A model generated the notes under the pieces. That model was given only the letters and a program-made list of their open reading frames with translations. It did not search any database and was not told the origin of the DNA. 64,000 bases of DNA from Spirodela intermedia (lineage: Eukaryota; Streptophyta; Magnoliopsida; Alismatales; Araceae), in assembly GCA_902729315.2 (NCBI GenBank), contig LR746277.1, positions 5,027,001-5,091,000 of the forward strand. The letters are read 5' to 3'. Below are positions 1 to 12,200 of this stretch, in pieces (positions within the stretch are counted from its first letter, which is position 1; the number at the start of each line of letters is the position of its first letter). Both the position numbers and the translations under genes were made by a program.

Positions 1-1287
1 GTATTTTGAACGAGTACGATGGAGAGAAAGAGGGAAGTCTTATGTTGGAGATGTGATCTTCAGTGGCCGAAGTATTTGGTGATGTTCATATCAATGGTTG
101 GAATTAGTTATATATTTGGTGCTGTAGATTTTTTATTTCAATGTTATGGTTTTTTTTTTCTTGTGAATACTTGGTTAAGTCGCTTTATTACTGTAATGCA
201 TAGAGGTGTTGCATCCGCAGTAGCAGGGGGATGCTGTACATCTGTAGAAAACATAAAAGATCGAAAAGTGAACGAAACGGAGTTGCAAAATGTTGGCTTC
301 CATCGGATGCACCATGAAGAGTGTGGAGAAGATCCGGGATTGAATGGTATGACTGAACGTGATCTGACTTCATCAGCATATCGTAAAAAAAAACATCAGA
401 GCGTCACTACGGAAAAGTCATTATTTTGGATGGCACTCTTTGCCAAGGTTAATGCGAGGTCCTGTTGATGAACCAAAAACCGAAGCCCACAAGTTTCGAG
501 TAAAGTGCGTGTGCTTCAACATCCATATCCGAGGAATACTCAAGCTCAACCGGTTGGAAAGGAATCTGGTGAAAATTAGCTGCCTGAGCTATGTAGAGTG
601 CAGATGAATGAGTTGGTAAACTCTGCTAGAGTCATCAGATTGAGCTGACCTGCGTCTGAGACTTGATTTCTGCTTAGCCTGCTCTGCCATATTTTTGACA
701 AGAAGGTATGATATTCAGGATTTATGGAGGGGAAAACGAGATCGGAAAATATTTTGATAAACTCAAATCTAGGAAGGCAGTTGGCCAAGGATCTCTATGC
801 TAGTCAAGCACGGTTTATATGTAGGATCTCAGAGGTGACTTACCATTGTGATGAGGAAAGAGGTTTGATTTGAAACTCTCAAAGGCCTGTTTGGGGGGAG
901 GGGAGATAGCCAGTGGTAGTATGGCCGATGGAGAATGTGGAGGAGGGTTATTAAGCTCTGAATTTTATTGAAGTACTGCGTTTTGTACGTCTGGGCGTGG
1001 GAAAATGGTTCCCGAGTCTTTTTGATGTGATGTGTGTTGTGTTTTTTGATTATTTTTCATTTCATATTCTTTGCGTTCTTTGTTTTCATACAATGATGTT
1101 AGATTTTATTATTTCTATCAACGTTGCTCGCTACTAGTACTGTGTAAGCAGTCTTTCCCCCATGATGACTCTCCTGGCCAGGTTTCTCATGAATGTGGTG
1201 ATCATTGATCTCTGATATTTTCTGAATAGTTCAATTATTTTTTTAATAATTTCGTATCTCCTTTTTTTTTTCCCCCTTTTCTCGCAG
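1..1287. other. Upstream region without an assigned gene
   Basis: No exon of the epimerase that follows can be found here, although its N-terminal exons should lie upstream. An open frame at 19-468 (+) has a hydrophobic stretch near its start, but I recognise no domain in it and leave it uncalled. The tract from about 1000 to 1287 is T-rich and ends in a good acceptor (1281-1287), so the right part is intron of the epimerase gene. Confidence 0.5.
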
Positions 1288-2932
1288 GCTATTTTTAAGC
1301 CGCCAAAGGCGATTCGTGGGGGGATCCCTATATGCTTTCCACAAGTAAGAATCTAATCTCGTCTAACATTCATAACTTGCATTAATAATCCTTACATCGA
1401 AACTGTTCTCTCCTCTGCGAACGGGGTGTTGGTAATTTCGAGCTATGATTGCACTCTCTACTTCTTTAATTTGGCTGTAGATTTTATTTTCTTTTTACTT
1501 TAGTTTAGTCATTTTATTTACTTATCTTGCTAAGGCTGAATGTCTTCTGACCTCAGTTTGGAAGTCATGGAACTCTTGAACAACATGGGTTTGCGAGGAA
1601 CAGGTTCTGGAACATAGACACAAGCCCTCCACCTTTTCCGACGAACACCACAAATAGAGCTTTCGTTGACTTGATCCTTAAGCCATCCGATGAAGATTCC
1701 AAAATCTGGCCGCATAGGTAGCCTCGACTCTCCCCCCATTTGTTCGCATCTCTTCTCAGAAGGACAGCCCTGTGGGACGTGGCCAAGCAGTTCCTTTTCT
1801 TCTACTTTGCAGTTACGAATTTCGTCTGAGAGTCACCTTGGGACCCGGAGGAGATCTCATGCTGACATCGCGCATAAGAAATACAGGCTTGGACGGGAAG
1901 CCCTTTTCCTTCACATTTGCATACCACACCTACTTTTCTGTCTCTGACATCAGGTGCGCAAGTTAATCGCTTTGACCTGAACTTTGTCAATATTCAAGTA
2001 ATTATTCTGCATGTGATATCATAGATCTTTGAGGCATAGGTACTAGTTGTAGGGATAAGGGAAGCATTGTTGTGGCCTAAGCCCTGCACATAAAGCACAT
2101 AAACACAGTCCAAAGTTTGCCGATGATTGCTCATGTACGATGGGGATATGACTTGGGATGGAAGACGGGAGGGATGGGATAAGCTGTAACATCTCTCTCT
2201 ACATATGTACATATATGGGATGGTGCATTGATGGTGCATTGATACTCTTGACGATATCCAAGATCGGGTAGTTTGAACGAATGCATTGTGAATGTTCTCA
2301 GTGAGGTGCGTGTGGAAGGACTGGAGACGCTGGACTATCTCGACAACCTGAAGGCGAGGGAGCGCTTCACGGAGCAGGGAGACTCCATTACGTTTGAATC
2401 AGAAGTGGGTAATTCGTCAGATTCTCCGATCTCCCCCCCCCCCGCGGCCTTTAGCTACTTACTGACTGTTGCTTATTCTATGAAGATGGACAAGGTTTAT
2501 GTCAGCACCCCCACTAAGATTGCGATACTCGACCACGAAAAGAAGAGAACTTTCGTCCTACGGAAAGACGGGCTCCCCGATGCCGGTGTGTTTGAGTATA
2601 TTATAACCCCACCTCTCTCCCTCTCTCTCCCTCTCTTTCTTTCTTATAGCCGTTGTGTCTCTGCAACAGTGGTGTGGAACCCCTGGGACAAGAAGGCCAA
2701 ATCCATACCAGACCTTGGGGACGACGACTACAAGCACATGCTGTGCGTGGAGGCGGCTTGCATCGAGAAGTCTATTACTCTGAAGCCCGGGGAGGAGTGG
2801 AAAGGCAGGCAGGAGTTGTCCACTGTCCCCTCCAGCTATTGCAGCGGGCAGCTCGATCCCTCCAAGGTTCTCGAAGCCTACGGCTCCCTCACAGGTCGGG
2901 GCCCCTCTTCTGCCAAGGATTTCTGCCCTTAA
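1288..2932 (+). CDS. Putative glucose-6-phosphate 1-epimerase, 3' exons (partial)
   Basis: Aldose-1-epimerase superfamily enzyme of the plant glucose-6-phosphate 1-epimerase type, which interconverts the alpha and beta anomers of hexose-6-phosphates, probably in the cytosol. Six exons fit in frame: 1288-1344, 1557-1717, 1813-1953, 2302-2404, 2486-2585 and 2670-2932 (274 residues including the stop at 2930-2932). Family landmarks are the RGGIPICFPQFG segment, EQHGFARN with its conserved His and Arg, FAYHTYF with the second conserved His, an ESEMDKVY block, VVWNPW and the CVEAACIE block with the likely catalytic Glu. The segment that normally precedes AIFKPPKAIRGG (about 45-50 residues, ending near a GEELLF-type motif) is not visible upstream. 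The start therefore lies outside the window or beyond a first intron longer than 1.2 kb. The C-terminus runs about 20 residues past the usual end, so the true stop could involve a further splice. Confidence 0.9.
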
Positions 2933-3539
2933 ACGGTTCTCTCTCTCACACACACACCCCATTCGCGCATCATTGTCTCCCGCAGGCGGCGGCGCGTAGC
3001 GCGCGCTGGTCGAGGTATACGGATTCTCCTCCGTCCTTCGTCTTGGTTAGGTCGATGCTTTTGATTGTTACTCTCCTAGATCCTCGCGCCGGTTTTTGGC
3101 GGCGAACGCGAGGCTGCCTATCTCCTTCCCCTCCCCTCGTCATTCCGGCCATCTACCGGGCTATTGTTGTCGGTTTGAGGACCGGTAAATCAGTCGACCT
3201 TCGTGCTTCAGACTGTACTCCTATTTGATTGCCAAGCCCTTTGAATCGATTAACTAGGTGAAATCATAAACTCGTGGAGAGGAAGATGAAGATGTGTAAC
3301 GGCGTTGGCATCCGACCCGTTTACAGAAACCAGGGTTCAGGGCGGTGTATGGTGAGAGGGCCTGACCTGTCGGTGCCCTTATTATGTGTTAGAGACAGAG
3401 CCCAAGATCTACTGAGTTACTACTACACAGGGGACTCTGCAAGGATTTGGACCCTCTCATCTGCATTCTATTTAACTGCATTCAATTTACTCGTGACCAT
3501 GGGTAGACTCAACTACGAGGTCAAACTTTAATGTGCCTC
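2933..3539. other. Epimerase 3' flank, no gene seen
   Basis: This contains the presumed 3' UTR of the epimerase, with a CA/CT-rich patch near 2940-2965, followed by unique-looking sequence. Open frames of 60-190 codons overlap here on both strands, but none resembles a known domain. Confidence 0.4.
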
Positions 3540-4246
3540 GCGAACTTGGAATTCATGTGACACCCCTAGTTTAGTGTTATATAGGTTCAGTCTGTCGCAC
3601 ACCTCTGCGAGGCGTGGGGCAGAATGCATGGGCAACAATGACTCACGCTTGGGTGTGTCTGGCTCAAGCAAATGGCACCGCCCAAGGCAATACAAGCAGA
3701 CGTATGGGGATAGTGTGGCTAGCACGTCATATATTATGGGACTTGCGCATATGTGTAGAGTTCTAGCAGAGGACTCTATCAGCATGGGACCGGGTTAGAA
3801 AGAGTGTTTTGTGAACTTCGAAGGGCGTTGGTGTAATGTGACATGGCAACGACACAACTCAAGACAACACGGCGTGGATGGCAAATGCGACGGTCACACA
3901 TGCACCAATCACAAACACAAATGGCATGCACGACTTGCATGCCATTTGTGTAGGCTCAACAACCAAATGAACCAGGTTGGTTCTTCATGTGAGGCAACCA
4001 CCCCCTCTGCCTACTAAGGAAGCCTCTTTATAAGGAAGGGGGATAACTGAGAGGGCAAATTGGGTAATTCTCGGGACAGCTCTCCCCTATAAATGGAGGA
4101 TTCTAGCCTTCCACGAGTTGTGTACTCACACTTTAGAAGTAGAATATGCATATCCTTGAGCAAGCAAAACTGTCCCACGTACAGAGAGGCTTCTTGGAGC
4201 ATCGACAAAGCTGTCCATGGCTAGAATGATGATTTGGTATCAGAAT
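3540..4246 (+). repeat. Possible LTR relic ending at a tRNA-Met-like primer-binding site
   Basis: The stretch holds promoter-like and polyA-like pieces (TATAAATGG near 4089), ends close to 4230, and is followed by TGGTATCAGAAT at 4235-4246. That closely matches the TGGTATCAGAGC primer-binding site found just inside the 5' LTR of plant LTR retrotransposons. A short open frame (4217-4399) follows in gag position but shows no recognisable gag domain. No matching second LTR was found. The assignment is an inference. Confidence 0.3.
3916..3950. repeat. Perfect 15-bp inverted repeat with 5-bp loop
   Basis: The arms are 3916-3930 (CACAAATGGCATGCA) and 3936-3950, its exact reverse complement, separated by CGACT. 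This is a strong hairpin or palindrome inside the possible LTR relic. Confidence 0.8.
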
Positions 4247-6189
4247 GATTTGATATCAAAGAAAGTTTGGAGGATTTTAAGAACAGCTAGAGATAGTATA
4301 GCCCATAGTCAGCGCATCTCTTGCCTTGAGGAGCGAATGGCCATGCTATCCAATTCATTGAGATTTAAGAGTTTTTTTAATCGTTCAAGGAACGAGTGAA
4401 AGACTGATATAAGGATGCGAGGGAGGTAGTCACCCGTGGATCATGAGCAAATGAGGCAGAGGCAAAAGGGCCATGTGAGACGCTTGAGACCTTTGCTGTC
4501 GATGTCTCACTATTGAATAGCATGTCAGCGAGATGTTCAGTGACAGCCCTGTATTGATTATCACTTTCAAACGGAAACCTCTGGCTTGATGGTGATGTGC
4601 TGGCCACCGTTGACGAGCCAATTGGGATGTGGAAAAAGCCCTCCACATTTTCACTGATCATCACGCAGTAGACCTTCTCTCTCTGAATAAATTACCTTTT
4701 ATGGCCAATATTACTTCGTTAAAGACGCGCATGCTAAAAAAAACTGAGAGCTACTTTTGCTCAGGTGCATTAGGATTGGAGGTTTGGCCAGGGTTAGCAT
4801 TCAATAAGATCTGGTTTTGTACCAAGGTCGTATTTATGAAACGATTTCGAAGAGATGCACTACAAGGATGCGCTAATGGTGTCGTAAGTTCTTAGAAAGA
4901 TGTTATTAATTAGTCCAATCCTTCCGGCTTTTTGAAACATTCCAGTCTTTTTGGAGCATTATCCATGAGTTGACTTGAGAATGGGCGACGTAGGTGTGAT
5001 GGATGATGACTCCAGGTCTTCAGAAACTTGTTTTTTTCTGTTTCCCCGTTTTCTTGGATATGTTCAGTTCCTTCCAGAGAAAACTTTTAGTTTATGCTTT
5101 CTCAAAGGCTCTCATAAGTTACTGGGCTACACTCATGATGGGGTCCTACTGTCGGATAATACCTGTACATAGAAAATTCTCCAGAGAATTTTTAGTTTAT
5201 TTGTGACAGCCCCCTTCTGCTCCACTTATCGAACCATGCGCTTCACTTTCATGAATTTTGAGTCATGGTTCATTTTTTTTGGTTTCAGTGCAGAGGATTG
5301 GAGGTATGCTTCAGAGCAGTTTGTCAAGAAACTTCCGGGCAAACAGTGTATCGCGAGTCTTTCTCCTCTCCCACTCTGTGATTTGACTTTCCTTGAACCT
5401 GCGTATGATCAGAACTAGACCCTGTTTCTTCGGATCCATACGGCTTAGCTGAGGTTTCTCTCCCCTCAATGGTTTCTCTTCCATATCCTGCATTAGCTGT
5501 TCCAAGTCGCTTCAATCCCAGTCTATTTTGAAAAAACACAGATCAACATAGCAGGACAGAAAATTTATTCATGCACAACGACCAAAGAAATTATTCAACT
5601 CTGACATGGCTTTTGAAGCAGGCAGTCAAAGGCAATTATAATCTGACATTTGATGGCGTGGATATGATGGGGGGGAGGTTATCCAAAGAGGTAACAGCAG
5701 GAAAGAGATAAGTTTCGAACACTTTCGAAATCGTTCAAAGTTTTACTCGAATTCTCATGGATTTCAGGTCTTTGTGGTTCTCCTCCGGAGTGATGCTGAC
5801 TCTGTGTGAACAGGTCTTTGAATATGAAGCTTTGTTGATTAATCTTGGCGGGAGATTCACAGTTATTCTCTTATAAGTAATTTTAGTCGTAAAGCGGAGA
5901 CCAGGGTTACAAAGGATCTCCTTTGTCGCTCACTCCTTGGGTGGTCTGATTGCTAGATATGTTATCGATAGGCTTTATGAGCCTGGATCTGCTGGAAATC
6001 GTCGATTTGTATAGGGAGTTCTTTGACAAAAGGCAGACATCCAGAAGGTGGGCGGCTGGATTGGAGCCGATAAGCTTCATAACATTTGCTACACGGCATC
6101 TAGGTTCAAGAGGGTACAAATAGGTAAACAATATGCTAATATTTTTTAGGAAAAATATTGTGTAATCAATAATCTTTTTTTTTTTTACT
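4247..6189. other. Unassigned intergenic sequence
   Basis: Scattered frames of 60-95 codons occur on both strands and none is recognisable. Some could be decayed interior of the element suggested at 3540-4246, but no reverse transcriptase, protease or integrase motif could be read. Confidence 0.35.
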
Positions 6190-6468
6190 TCATGCAAAAT
6201 TCAGATGTTTATCCTTTTTTAGAAGAATTATTTTGAAATCAATAGTCTTGTGTGGAAATAAGGACAATGATAGGGCTCTTGTTTCATTGACTCTTTTATT
6301 CCATGTGGACATGAACAGGTAAACGAGAAATTTTTCTTTCTTGGCATTCAGATGTCTACCTTTTGTAGGAAAATTATTAGGAAAATCAAAAGTCTTGTGT
6401 GGAGCCAAGAACAAGGACATGATTCGTCTCATTTACTTTTTTTCTATCATGTGGGGCCAAATAATTGA
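6190..6468. repeat. Imperfect tandem duplication, period about 147 bp
   Basis: The block beginning TCAGATGTTTATCC at 6201 recurs diverged as TCAGATGTCTACC at 6348. Each copy continues through an AGTCTTGTGTGGA motif (near 6244 and 6391) to a TTCCATGTGGAC or ATCATGTGGGG motif. On the minus strand the two copies read as similar peptides containing PHKT-DF and K-RHLN-type blocks. No function is recognised. Confidence 0.6.
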
Positions 6469-6499
6469 ATGAGAGCTTTATATTGACTTTATTTTCCTT

Positions 6500-9231
6500 T
6501 CATTCAATTTAGTTGCCTATGAGAGAAAAATCCAGAATGAACTACATCCAAGGCATTGGTCTCCAACTTAAGGGCCTAGAAAAATCTAGAAGAGCGAGTA
6601 CGGATGTAGAGGACATGACTTCCTTAAAGTGTTGGAAAGTTGTTTTAGCCTCATCAGTCTAATGAAATGCATCACACTTCAACTAATATACTAGGGGCTA
6701 TGCAATCTCAACATAGTCCATCATGAATCTCCAGTGATACCCTATCAAACTGAGGAATCCATGAAGGTCACAAATGTTAGTAGTGGTCAGTCACATTAAC
6801 ATCACCTGGACCTTGCTTTGATCAACCTCCACTCTTTCAGCTGACACCCATAACCCCAATAATTCAACATTTTTCTATGTGAACATATATTTTTGTTGGC
6901 TGAGATGTAGTCGTTGTAGAGATAAGATATCCAATATGATCTTTTGGGTATCCTTTAGGTATCCTTCATATTCTTTGCATTCTTACTGTGCACTAAGATT
7001 TCATCAAAGAAAAGAAGAATGAATTTATGTATGTGATTATGAAATATTTTATTCATAAATGTTTAGAAGGTACTTGGTGCAATCTTTAAACCAAATGACA
7101 TGATCAAAAATTCATGATGATTCTCATGGGTTCGAAATGTCATTTGATAGATATTGTATGTCTTAGTATATTCTCATGGGTACCTTGATTTTAGATCTCA
7201 TTTTGAAATGGTCAAATCATATAATTTATCCAACTCCTCATCCACAATAGATATGGAGAACTAGTCATATCTTATGACCTAGTTGGGCCACAATAATCAA
7301 TGCAAAAGTATCACTTGCCATCCTTTTTCTTCACCAACAAGACTAGATTGGAGTATGGGCTAACTAAGGGTTGTATCTATCCCACACTAATTTCTCAATT
7401 TCACACTTATGTGATTGAGGATATATGTGGAGCCTAATGTTGGTAGAGATAGACTCTAATATAAATATCTTATGTGGTCCACTAGCAATGAGAAGACTTT
7501 AAGGTACTTTTGTTGGAGGCTTTGCATTAGTGCATAGTGTAGCGTTAACCCTGATGGCTCTTATACCATTGTTAGTTGCCATAACTTGTAGCCCATTATA
7601 TATCAGATTGTAACACTTATGTGAATGAGTGTAAGGATATACTTGATTTACTCAAAATGGGATCTCCCTTGAGAGTGAATGGAATCATGTTCACTATAAA
7701 ACATGTTGTTAGCATGTTACAATTAATTGTCATTGGTCTCAAAGTTTGCAACTGCTACATCTTCAATATTATATATGTGTTGCTCAATTATAATGACAAT
7801 TAGTCTTCGAGTACTTTTAGCTTTGGTATTTCCAATAGCACTCATTTGCATATTTATCTTCCATTGACCACCACCTCATTTCTCATCAATATTATATAAT
7901 TATTTGTTCTAGATAATGATAATTATAATTCTTCAATTAGGTACTCTACCAGAAAATTATGGTTAACCCCAATATCAATTAACATTGTGGTTGTTTTCTA
8001 ACCAATTATGTCCTTAAACTTTATCTTCCCTAGTGTTGTCAAACACATCATTAAGTTCATAGAAAGTTCAACCTTATGTTCACCAAGGACCTCTAATAAT
8101 TGTATAGAGTATTTCCTTTGATCCATTTCATCTTCTCGATCCTCCTCATGCATAACAATCAGTGATAACTTTTTTACAATAATGTCCAAGAATGTACTTT
8201 TTATCATAGTTAAAACAAATCCCTTTGACTATTTAATCTTGTAACTTTATTTCTATTGGTGTCAACCATCACTTGAGTCTTTTGCTTGAGAGCTCTATCC
8301 GATCCCTCTTGCTAGTTTAAACTTATCCAATGGATCAACTTTGGCTTGTATTGACGAGAAACTTTTGGTCTCTCTTGATATCAATAGGACACTACTTTCA
8401 CTATAGGATCGTTGTCATCCTAGTCTCATTCTTCTAAGATTTATGGCTATGTGTAACGTAATATTCTCCTCTTCAATAGCTTGGGCAGTATCCATGATAT
8501 CTCATACCATAGTCCTTTGGGTTTCAACAATTTGATTTCAATCTTAACCTCTGATTTGAGTCCTTCAACCAATATACCTTATAAAGCTCCTTCATGTAAA
8601 CCTTCAATGACCGAAAATAAGAGTTAAAAATCACATTGATATTTTAAAAATGTTATATGCTACTTGATATTTAGGAATTGTTCTCACAAAATCTTATAAT
8701 GGTTGGAATTGAACCAACTTTGTGGTCTTTGTGTTTGTTAGGCACTTCCATCTATTAAAGGTGGAAGTTCATACCTATTTGACAATTCTCGAGCCTCTAA
8801 TCATTTAAACCAAATGTGTGTCTCCTCAAAGTTTATGTCAATCAGTTTCAATTTGTGTCCTTGTGTCATGTCTTACAACTCAAAATAATATTATACACAA
8901 CTTATCTAATCATATGAACTATCACTATCAAATGTTGATATCTTGAGTTGCTTTTCTTTGGTGGGCAACTTTAGTGAGTATATGTCTTCCTCTATTCTTA
9001 TCTCTGATTCAACCACACTAACTCTTCGTCCCTCTAAAAACCCTCAAAAGATGCAACATCATACAAAATATCTCTCATATGTCATTCCAAGTTAGTGACC
9101 TTACAGTTCATATTTGTTAACATCTACTTAAGCTCTTCCTCCATGGCAAATAGACGATGTACACCCTCTTTTAATTCCTCTACCTCAATCTCAAAGTTGT
9201 CATATTAGTAATTGTTCCCCTCCGAAGTCAT
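6500..9231 (-). mobile_element. Decayed Ty3/gypsy retrotransposon, gag-protease-RT relic
   Basis: Reading the minus strand from an ATG at 9231, the translation gives a gag-like N-terminus with an AMEEELKQML block. It then has a retropepsin relic MLIDIGVNHNFL (about 7951-7985; normally a D-S/T-G triad, here DIG), RT motif SNLVLLVKKKDGK (about 7316-7360), MSFGLKIAPST (about 7074-7106), a catalytic-box relic FFDEILVHSKN (about 6974-7018, Asp-Asp changed to Asp-Glu), and a GYHWRF segment (about 6700-6760) matching the GYYRRF block after RT. Many stops and frameshifts interrupt it. RNase H and integrase are not readable, so the copy is truncated on its 3' side near 6500. It is inactive. These parts are described only as remains. 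Confidence 0.85.
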
Positions 9232-9243
9232 CTTTGAGTACTT

Positions 9244-9257
9244 AGGTCTAAAACCAA
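9244..9257 (-). mobile_element. Primer-binding-site relic of the gypsy element
   Basis: On the minus strand TGGTTTTAGACC lies just upstream of the gag ATG, where TGGTATCAGAGC is expected for a tRNA-Met-primed element. Any 5' LTR would begin to its right, near 9260, but its outer end could not be placed. Confidence 0.4.
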
Positions 9258-9259
9258 AT

Positions 9260-12200
9260 AATATGGCCCTAGGCACTAATGTACTAAATTAAAGGAATTA
9301 CAAGATAATAGTTCAAAATAAAATAAAAACATTTATTATCAAGAGAATCCTCATCCTCAAAGATGGCATATTGTCCCTTGTGAAGTTGATTGAAGAGGAC
9401 ATCACCCACTCTCCCTTTGTGATGTAGAACTTCTACTATTATTATATAATCTTATACGCCTCTCAAACATTCTTTGTAATTACAAATTTGCCTCTTAATC
9501 TTCTAGCATCTATAGGTGAAGTTGGTCATATCTTTTGAATGATGGGTCATAAGTTACTTGAACTATCTTCGGGCTTTATCACAATGTAAACTTAAACATG
9601 TTGGAGCATTGAAATATATGATATTTTGATGCTGAAAATTAATTATAAAATTAATTTAAAAAATAAATTATGTCTAGTTTAGAATATTGATGAAAGTGTT
9701 CATATATAATTTAATACAATAATAATAAATGTTCACATAAAAACTCATTGACATACTACTACTCTAAATATTTTATTGATTTCATTGTATGAAATTATTA
9801 TCTTACATATTGTTGTGTAAAATGTTAATATTTATAGAAATTGTCATAATAAAAAATGGAGTGATTAGAGGACCTAAGTCAACAAAATTTTATGAAATAA
9901 ATATTTATATAAAAGCTTGTTCAGTCATTTATGAACCCATACTTCTACACCATCGATTTTAAAATATTTAAATATTAAATTAAACAATTGAATTCAGATT
10001 GTTCAGTATGCCACACATTATTTTTTAGATACTAAAGAATATAATTTACAAAATCAATTTAGATATGTTAAATCTTCGAAATCATGAATATAAATATTAA
10101 GATCATAATTCATGATGTTGACTTAATAATATTCTATTTTATTTTAGGTATTTTGAATAAGATTTAATTACTTAGTGACTATCTTATTAAGATATATTTT
10201 GTTAACCATACTTTAAAAATGTCATATCCTAAATAGATTGATATAAACTAACATGATTAAGATGTGAATGCTGAAGTGTTAATAAAACCATGTATGAATT
10301 TTATATGAAAGTATCATAATCATCTAAAGCACATCATATTAGTCTCTTAGCCTTTTGAATTAATCATATTTTAGAGAAAATAGTTGTTGAAGACTACATA
10401 AATTTAAAAAGATTTACATACAAGATTTGCCTATAAAGTTTACTATCTTCTAACAACTAAAATAAAGAGAACAATAATATTTCTCTTCTCAACAATCTCT
10501 AGCTTTGTAATGAATTTTTTCACATAAGAAATTCAAAAAAAAATAATTATGTTGGCAAGTCAATGTCATCAAAGATATTAACTCGAAGAAAATTGTTATA
10601 ACCTTGAAAGATACTCTTCATCTTATTCAAAACTTAGAGAGACTTCCATCAACACTAGTAATTCGACAAGAAGAAGACGATGAATTCAAGCCACCAAATG
10701 TTATTATTTTAATTAAAATTCTGAAGGTACTCAAAGTGTACATCATTCTCTATAAAATTACTCATCTATGGTCAAATCATTTTATATTGATTGTGGGATA
10801 AACTTGAGATTCAAGTATGATTTAATCATAGGATTTGTCCCTTGAAATAGTTGTTGGCCTCTTAGAGCCATGGATTTAGAAGAAACGTTTGAGGTGAAAT
10901 TTTGTGAGAGCTGAGTTTAGTAGTCAATGGTGTGTGATGAAATAATCATAGCTAGTAAAACCTAAGAACACATTGTTCTTAAAGAGTGGACATAAGTAGA
11001 AGGCCAAAACACTATAAAAATATTATATATTCATACAAAATTCGTTTAAGTTTTAGATAATTAAGGACTAGTAAGAAAACTCATCATAATGTCAACATAC
11101 AATTTTCAACTAAGAAAATTAGATTTGAATCAATTCAACCCTCATTTCTTGATTCTAGTGTGTGACAAAACCCAAGTAAGACAAATGAGTCAGTTCTTTT
11201 ACATTATATATATATGAATTTTCTTATTAAGGTACAAGCAATGATAATTTTTAATTGTGAGATGTTTGTTGTGCTTTAATTGTTGTTGACAAAACACATC
11301 AAATGTCAATATTTATAACTAATTTCAAAAGAGAAAATCAAACTTAAAATTTGGTGAATCTAGGTCAATCAAATAGAGGATTGTTAATGCTATTGTCTTA
11401 ATTTATACTCTCAAACTTAATTGAATTAAAGATAACATATAAATAAAATAAAATGTCTTTCTACCTCCAACAACTACCCATGTTAAGATTTATATTTGTA
11501 AGTCATGTTGAATCCTTCAGTTACTCCTCAATGATTTGTATTCTCTAAAGAATAAATACTATATTATGAAATCTTTGAATCATATGACATTAAATTGGAT
11601 AGATGGTTGAAAGATAGAAAAGAAAAATTTTAAAAGTGAGAGAAAATCATGACACTAAGATTGTGTCACATAAGGTAAAACATAAGAAATACCTTTGCTC
11701 AAACTAGGTATATTATCTAGTGAAATCTACAGAAAATATAAATTTGGACCAGTGGAAGCCTCATTTCTCACCCAAAGCAAACTTGTGTCCAACTAAAAAC
11801 TCAAGTGAAATAAATTGGAAGCTATATTTGCGTCATTAAGAGATAAAATAAGAATATGTAGGAAATAAATAAAGTAAGGACCAAATTAAAATAACGAAAG
11901 TGAACGAAATTAGGTTTAATCATTTTATCCATCTATCACCTAGACAAGAGGATTAAACAATATCATAAAAACTTCACTTGGAGAATAGAAACTATTTCAA
12001 AAATCAAAAGAAAATCACATGCCTTGATTTCCTCCATCTACCACCCAAAAAACACCCCAACCAATAGAGAACAAGAGGAAGATGGGGAATGTGACATAAG
12101 GAGGGAGAGAATGAGAGAGAGAGAGGGAAAGAACAAGTGGGAGAGGGAGAGAGAGAGAGTAAACACCCCCCTCTCCTCTTCTTCCCTCCTAACTATTATT

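Noticed and set aside
19..468. 149-codon frame with a hydrophobic segment near the left edge
   Set aside because: It could be an exon of a membrane protein cut by the window edge, but no family could be named and there is no clear splice context, so it is mentioned only in the region note.
4377..4664. 95-codon minus frame after the primer-binding-site-like motif
   Set aside because: No gag, protease or polymerase motif could be read in it, so it does not support an element there.
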